Source of the DNA: UBA2185 sp964564625
GTDB lineage: Bacteria; Desulfobacterota; Syntrophia; Syntrophales; UBA2185
Length of the DNA: 7,524 bases
Assembly (NCBI GenBank): GCA_964564625.1
Contig: CAZMBE010000062.1
Coordinates: forward strand, 1-7,524
Reading direction: 5' to 3'
The stretch's first letter is position 1; each line of letters opens with the position of its first letter. The notes beneath the pieces were generated by a model, which was given only the letters and a program-made list of their open reading frames with translations, made no database searches and was not told the DNA's origin. The position numbers were made by a program, and so were the translations under genes. Positions 5,289 to 7,524 of the stretch are shown here, in pieces.

Positions 5289-5957
5289 ATGCGTCGTGAT
5301 CGCCTCCGTCTCGGTCTGCTCACCGTGGGGCAATCGCCGCGTGAAGACGTCACGCCTACTCTTCGCGCAATCCTCGGTGAGTCCGTCCATCTTCGCGAAA
5401 GCGGGGCGCTGGACGGACTCACCGAGGAGGATCTGCGAGCACTAGCGCCGCACGAGGGCGAGACGCCACTCGAAACATGGTGCCACGGCGGGGCGGTGGT
5501 CGTCGCAGAGGAGCGTTTGATGCCACGTCTCCAAGCTGCAGCGGACAGGCTTGAGAGATTGTCCGACCTGACGCTCCTTCTGTGCTCTGGAGAGTTCCCT
5601 GAACTCACGCTGTCTCATCCCGGGGTGGTTCAGCCCGTGCACATGCTTCGCGGTGCTGTGCGGGCACTTTGCGCCGGTGGAGTGCTGGGCATCGTGGGTC
5701 CGGAGTCAGATATGTCTGAGGCACCAGGACGATGGCAGGAGTACGCCACTACTGTGATTACCGCAGCGGCATCCCCGTACGCGGCGATCACCGAGGTGCG
5801 TGTAGCAGTCGCGGACCTTGTGGACCGCGGAGCGACTCTCGTGTTTCTGAACGACATGGCGTTCACGAGCGACCACCGTTCGCAGGCGTCTAATGCAGGG
5901 GCGAGGGTCTTGTGTGCGACAACGTGGGTCGCGACCGCGCTGGAGGACATACTGTGA
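5289..5957 (+). CDS. AroM family protein (Asp/Glu racemase-like fold)
   Basis: This 222-residue protein has the usual AroM length (about 220-230). It shows LGLLTVGQSPREDV (8-21), the family's N-terminal motif, an acidic LTEEDLRALAPHEGE segment (44-58), LLLCSGEFP (96-104), a GIVGPES turn (134-140) and a C-terminal part VFLNDMAFTSDHR (185-197). AroM was named for its position beside aro genes in Escherichia coli, and its reaction is not established. The fold is that of the aspartate/glutamate/hydantoin racemases, which use two Cys. Here Cys99 is in the first position. The second, Cys in E. coli AroM (LDCLGF), is Asp189 by eye alignment (LNDMAF), so symmetric two-base racemisation looks unlikely. 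Its place between an importer and a cyclic amidohydrolase suggests work on the transported compound, perhaps as an epimerase, isomerase or decarboxylase. It overlaps the next gene by 4 bp (GTGA). Confidence 0.85.
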   Translation: MRRDRLRLGLLTVGQSPREDVTPTLRAILGESVHLRESGALDGLTEEDLRALAPHEGETPLETWCHGGAVVVAEERLMPRLQAAADRLERLSDLTLLLCSGEFPELTLSHPGVVQPVHMLRGAVRALCAGGVLGIVGPESDMSEAPGRWQEYATTVITAAASPYAAITEVRVAVADLVDRGATLVFLNDMAFTSDHRSQASNAGARVLCATTWVATALEDIL

Positions 5958-7273
5958 GATCTCAGGACTCCGTTCCGCCCTTCGTCCGGGACGCTGAGGT
6001 TGACGAGTATACGGGCGGCGATCTCAACGTGCTTCATGCAGGGACTCTCGTCCGTGTGCGCGACCGGGGCGGCCCCAGGCGAGGCACTGAGCAAAGCGAA
6101 CTCGACTTGATCAGTGATGGCGCAGTCGCAGTTCGTGACGGTCGCGTCGTCGGAGTCGGCTCTACTGAGACTGTGCTCAAGCAGCATGGGCCGACCGAGA
6201 GGACCATCCACGCACGGGGTAGGACTGTTCTTCCCGGCTTGGTGGAGTGCCACAGCCACCCTCTATTTGCGGGGAGTCGGCATTGGGAGTACGTGCGCAA
6301 GCTTCAAGGTGCGGACTTCGCAGCAATCAAACGCGAGGGCGGCGGCATCTGGGCCAGCGTGCTGGCCAGTCGCGCAGCCTCGGATGAGGTGCTTCTTGCT
6401 CAGGCCACGCGTGCTTATCGCCAGATTCTGGCCGGAGGAGTCACAACCCTCGAGGTGAAGTCCGGGTACGGCCTTTCCCTGGAGCAGGAGCTGCGTGCGT
6501 TGAGGCTGCTGCGTGAGTCCGCGGCTTCGACTCCAATGGATCTCGTGTACACATTCCTCGGAGCCCATTTGGTCCCGGCAGACGCCCCTTCGGCAGAGGA
6601 GTACGCGGAGACGGTTCGTACTGTCATGTTGCCGGCGGTTCTGGAGCAGGGAATCGCCGAGTTCCATGACGTGGTCTGCGAGGCGGATGTCTTCGAGCCA
6701 CGCTTGGCGGCCGCGCTCCTTGCGGAGTCGCGACGATTGGGCATCCCTGCCCGAGTACACGCTGACGCATCCGGCCCATCGCAAGGCTGGCAGACTGCGG
6801 TAGAGGGCCGAGCTGTCGATGCAGACCATCTTACCTATACACCCGATGACGAGATCCGCGAGGTGGGGGCTACTGACACAATCGCGGTGTTGCTGCCGAT
6901 CGCCGAGCAGGTCTATTTGGATGAACGACGAGCCAACGCCAGGTTGTTCATTTCTCAGGACGTACCAGTGGCTATCGCCACCGACTACTGCTCGTCCATC
7001 CACGCCACCTCGCTGCTTCTCTCCATCGGGGTAGCCTGTTCTTGGTACCACGTCACCCCTGCGCAGGCGATTGTGGGCGCTACGCTGAACGCCGCTTATG
7101 TCTGCGGACGTGGACACGATCGTGGGTCGTTGGATGTGGGGCGTCGAGGTGATCTCATTATCCTTGATTGTGGGCATCCGGATGAATTGGGACTGGCTTG
7201 GGGCGCGCCTCTCGTGAGCCATGTTGTCATCGGGGGGCGAGTCGTGTATCAGGATCCTTCTCTCGCTTGCTGA
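5954..7273 (+). CDS. Imidazolonepropionase-like (HutI-type) metal-dependent amidohydrolase
   Basis: GTG 5954 overlaps the upstream stop and follows GGAGG (5942-5946), giving 439 residues, slightly longer than HutI because of an N-terminal extension of about 20. HutI hydrolyses 4-imidazolone-5-propanoate to N-formimidoyl-glutamate in histidine breakdown. Conserved HutI features are ECHSHPLFAGSR (98-109), EGGGI (128-132), EVKSGYGL (167-174), TFLGAH (200-205), RVHAD (267-271), DADHL (289-293) and AVLLP (311-315). Predicted metal ligands are H100, H102, H269 and D344, with H292 in the active site. R109, Y172 and H205 match substrate-pocket residues of Bacillus subtilis HutI at a constant offset of 20. 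Other pocket positions differ: the conserved Glu/Gln after HAD is Ala272, the Asn of the ATD-x-NPG motif is Cys346 (ATDYCSS), the PLGGAE turn is PSQGWQ, and one Tyr is Phe122. The ring substrate is therefore probably not imidazolonepropionate. Automatic annotation as hutI would be misleading. Confidence 0.85.
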   Translation: MRSQDSVPPFVRDAEVDEYTGGDLNVLHAGTLVRVRDRGGPRRGTEQSELDLISDGAVAVRDGRVVGVGSTETVLKQHGPTERTIHARGRTVLPGLVECHSHPLFAGSRHWEYVRKLQGADFAAIKREGGGIWASVLASRAASDEVLLAQATRAYRQILAGGVTTLEVKSGYGLSLEQELRALRLLRESAASTPMDLVYTFLGAHLVPADAPSAEEYAETVRTVMLPAVLEQGIAEFHDVVCEADVFEPRLAAALLAESRRLGIPARVHADASGPSQGWQTAVEGRAVDADHLTYTPDDEIREVGATDTIAVLLPIAEQVYLDERRANARLFISQDVPVAIATDYCSSIHATSLLLSIGVACSWYHVTPAQAIVGATLNAAYVCGRGHDRGSLDVGRRGDLIILDCGHPDELGLAWGAPLVSHVVIGGRVVYQDPSLAC

Positions 7274-7496
7274 GGGCGTCTCACGTGTCGGCAGCGTAAT
7301 CGCTTCTGGCGCGAATGCAGCCATTTCAGGCGAGGAGGCAGTCGGCATGCGCCCTGATTGAGAATGGGATTGCCGATGTTGAGGCTGACGGGCGGAGACC
7401 GGGCTGGTCGGGCAGGCTGGTTCGTGACTCGCTCGTGATGGTAGTCCGCGATTCGAGGGGGCGCGCCGTGGGCATGCCATCCTGTAGGCTTCACTC
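7274..7496. other. Intergenic stretch after the operon, no convincing gene or terminator
   Basis: No T-tailed hairpin, tRNA-like fold or CRISPR-like repeat is visible. A 61-codon plus-strand frame (7315-7500) and an 81-codon minus-strand frame (7494-7249) are open, but both are Arg/Pro/Ser-rich without family motifs or good ribosome sites. GAGGAGG at 7332-7338 precedes ATG 7347, but that frame stops after four codons. Confidence 0.5.
7485..7490 (+). promoter_or_regulatory. Possible -10 box for a leaderless transcript
   Basis: TAGGCT fits TANNNT. Six bases then separate it from ATG 7497, so transcription would begin at or next to the A of the start codon, the usual geometry of leaderless actinobacterial genes. 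No clear -35 is present. Confidence 0.3.
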
Positions 7497-7524
7497 ATGA
7501 ACGTGTTCACCGCCGCTCTCGCCG
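7497..7524 (+). CDS. Possible start of a downstream gene (cut by right edge)
   Basis: ATG 7497 opens a frame reading MNVFTAALA before the window ends. There is no ribosome site, but a TAGGCT box at leaderless spacing lies just upstream. The nine residues could begin a hydrophobic or signal segment. The product cannot be recognised and the call depends on the sequence beyond the window. Confidence 0.35.

Noticed and set aside
5954..7273. Standard histidine-utilisation (hut) operon
   Set aside because: No hutH, hutU or hutG homologue is present, and the HutI-like protein lacks conserved ring-contact residues.
7274..7355. AGGGCG and CGCCCT near the end of the operon as a terminator stem
   Set aside because: The 6-bp arms are separated by about 70 bases with no T-run, so this is not a credible hairpin terminator.
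7315..7500. 61-codon plus-strand frame whose stop overlaps ATG 7497 as ATGA
   Set aside because: The overlap resembles translational coupling, but the frame has no good ribosome site, no recognisable motif and an Arg/Ser-rich composition typical of a non-coding frame in GC-rich DNA.
6263..7510. Very long minus-strand open frame (415 codons) opposite the HutI-like gene
   Set aside because: The plus strand encodes a well-conserved amidohydrolase throughout. The antisense product is Arg/Ser/His-rich with no motif.

Overview
The window looks like chromosomal DNA from a GC-rich Gram-positive bacterium, most likely an actinomycete (Actinomycetota). I infer this from the uniformly high GC with GC-rich third codon positions, GTG starts overlapping upstream stops, TANNNT-type -10 boxes sitting on or next to start codons, a lipoprotein-type solute-binding protein, and enzymes that resemble actinobacterial versions from memory. 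I could run no database search, and TTA codons occur in ordinary genes, so a Streptomyces-like TTA-poor genome is not indicated.

Layout. A truncated minus-strand gene (1-191) starts a 3-hydroxyacyl-CoA dehydrogenase-type protein with an unusual repetitive N-terminal tail. It diverges across about 97 bp from a FadR-type GntR regulator (289-987). After a 183-bp gap holding a good promoter with a GntR-like dyad at the expected transcription start comes a tight plus-strand operon (1171-7273): an argininosuccinate-lyase (ArgH) family enzyme, a polar-amino-acid-type ABC importer (one permease, one ATPase, one lipoprotein binding protein), an AroM-family protein, and a HutI-like amidohydrolase. Three of the five junctions are 4-bp GTGA/ATGA overlaps, and the other two are 28 and 33 bp with clear ribosome sites. 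About 220 bp without a convincing gene follow, then what may be the start of another gene at the right edge.

How it may work. The set reads as a substrate-induced catabolic operon: a regulator, an importer for a small polar nitrogen compound, and three enzymes. The ArgH and HutI homologues keep their catalytic machinery but differ at substrate-side positions. The lyase has the arginine-side motif YNRDLSWDK where YN(K/R)DLQEDK is usual. The HutI-like enzyme has Ala and Cys where HutI has a conserved Glu and Asn. The binding protein lacks the Asp that normally holds an alpha-ammonium group. None of the other histidine-utilisation genes (hutH, hutU, hutG) and no other arginine-biosynthesis gene is in the window. 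My main inference is that this is not arginine synthesis or standard histidine breakdown. A possible logic is import of an imidazolone-type or N-succinyl-type conjugate, ring opening by the HutI-like enzyme, epimerisation by the AroM/racemase-fold protein, and C-N elimination releasing fumarate by the ArgH-like lyase. The substrate is unknown and this scheme is a hypothesis.
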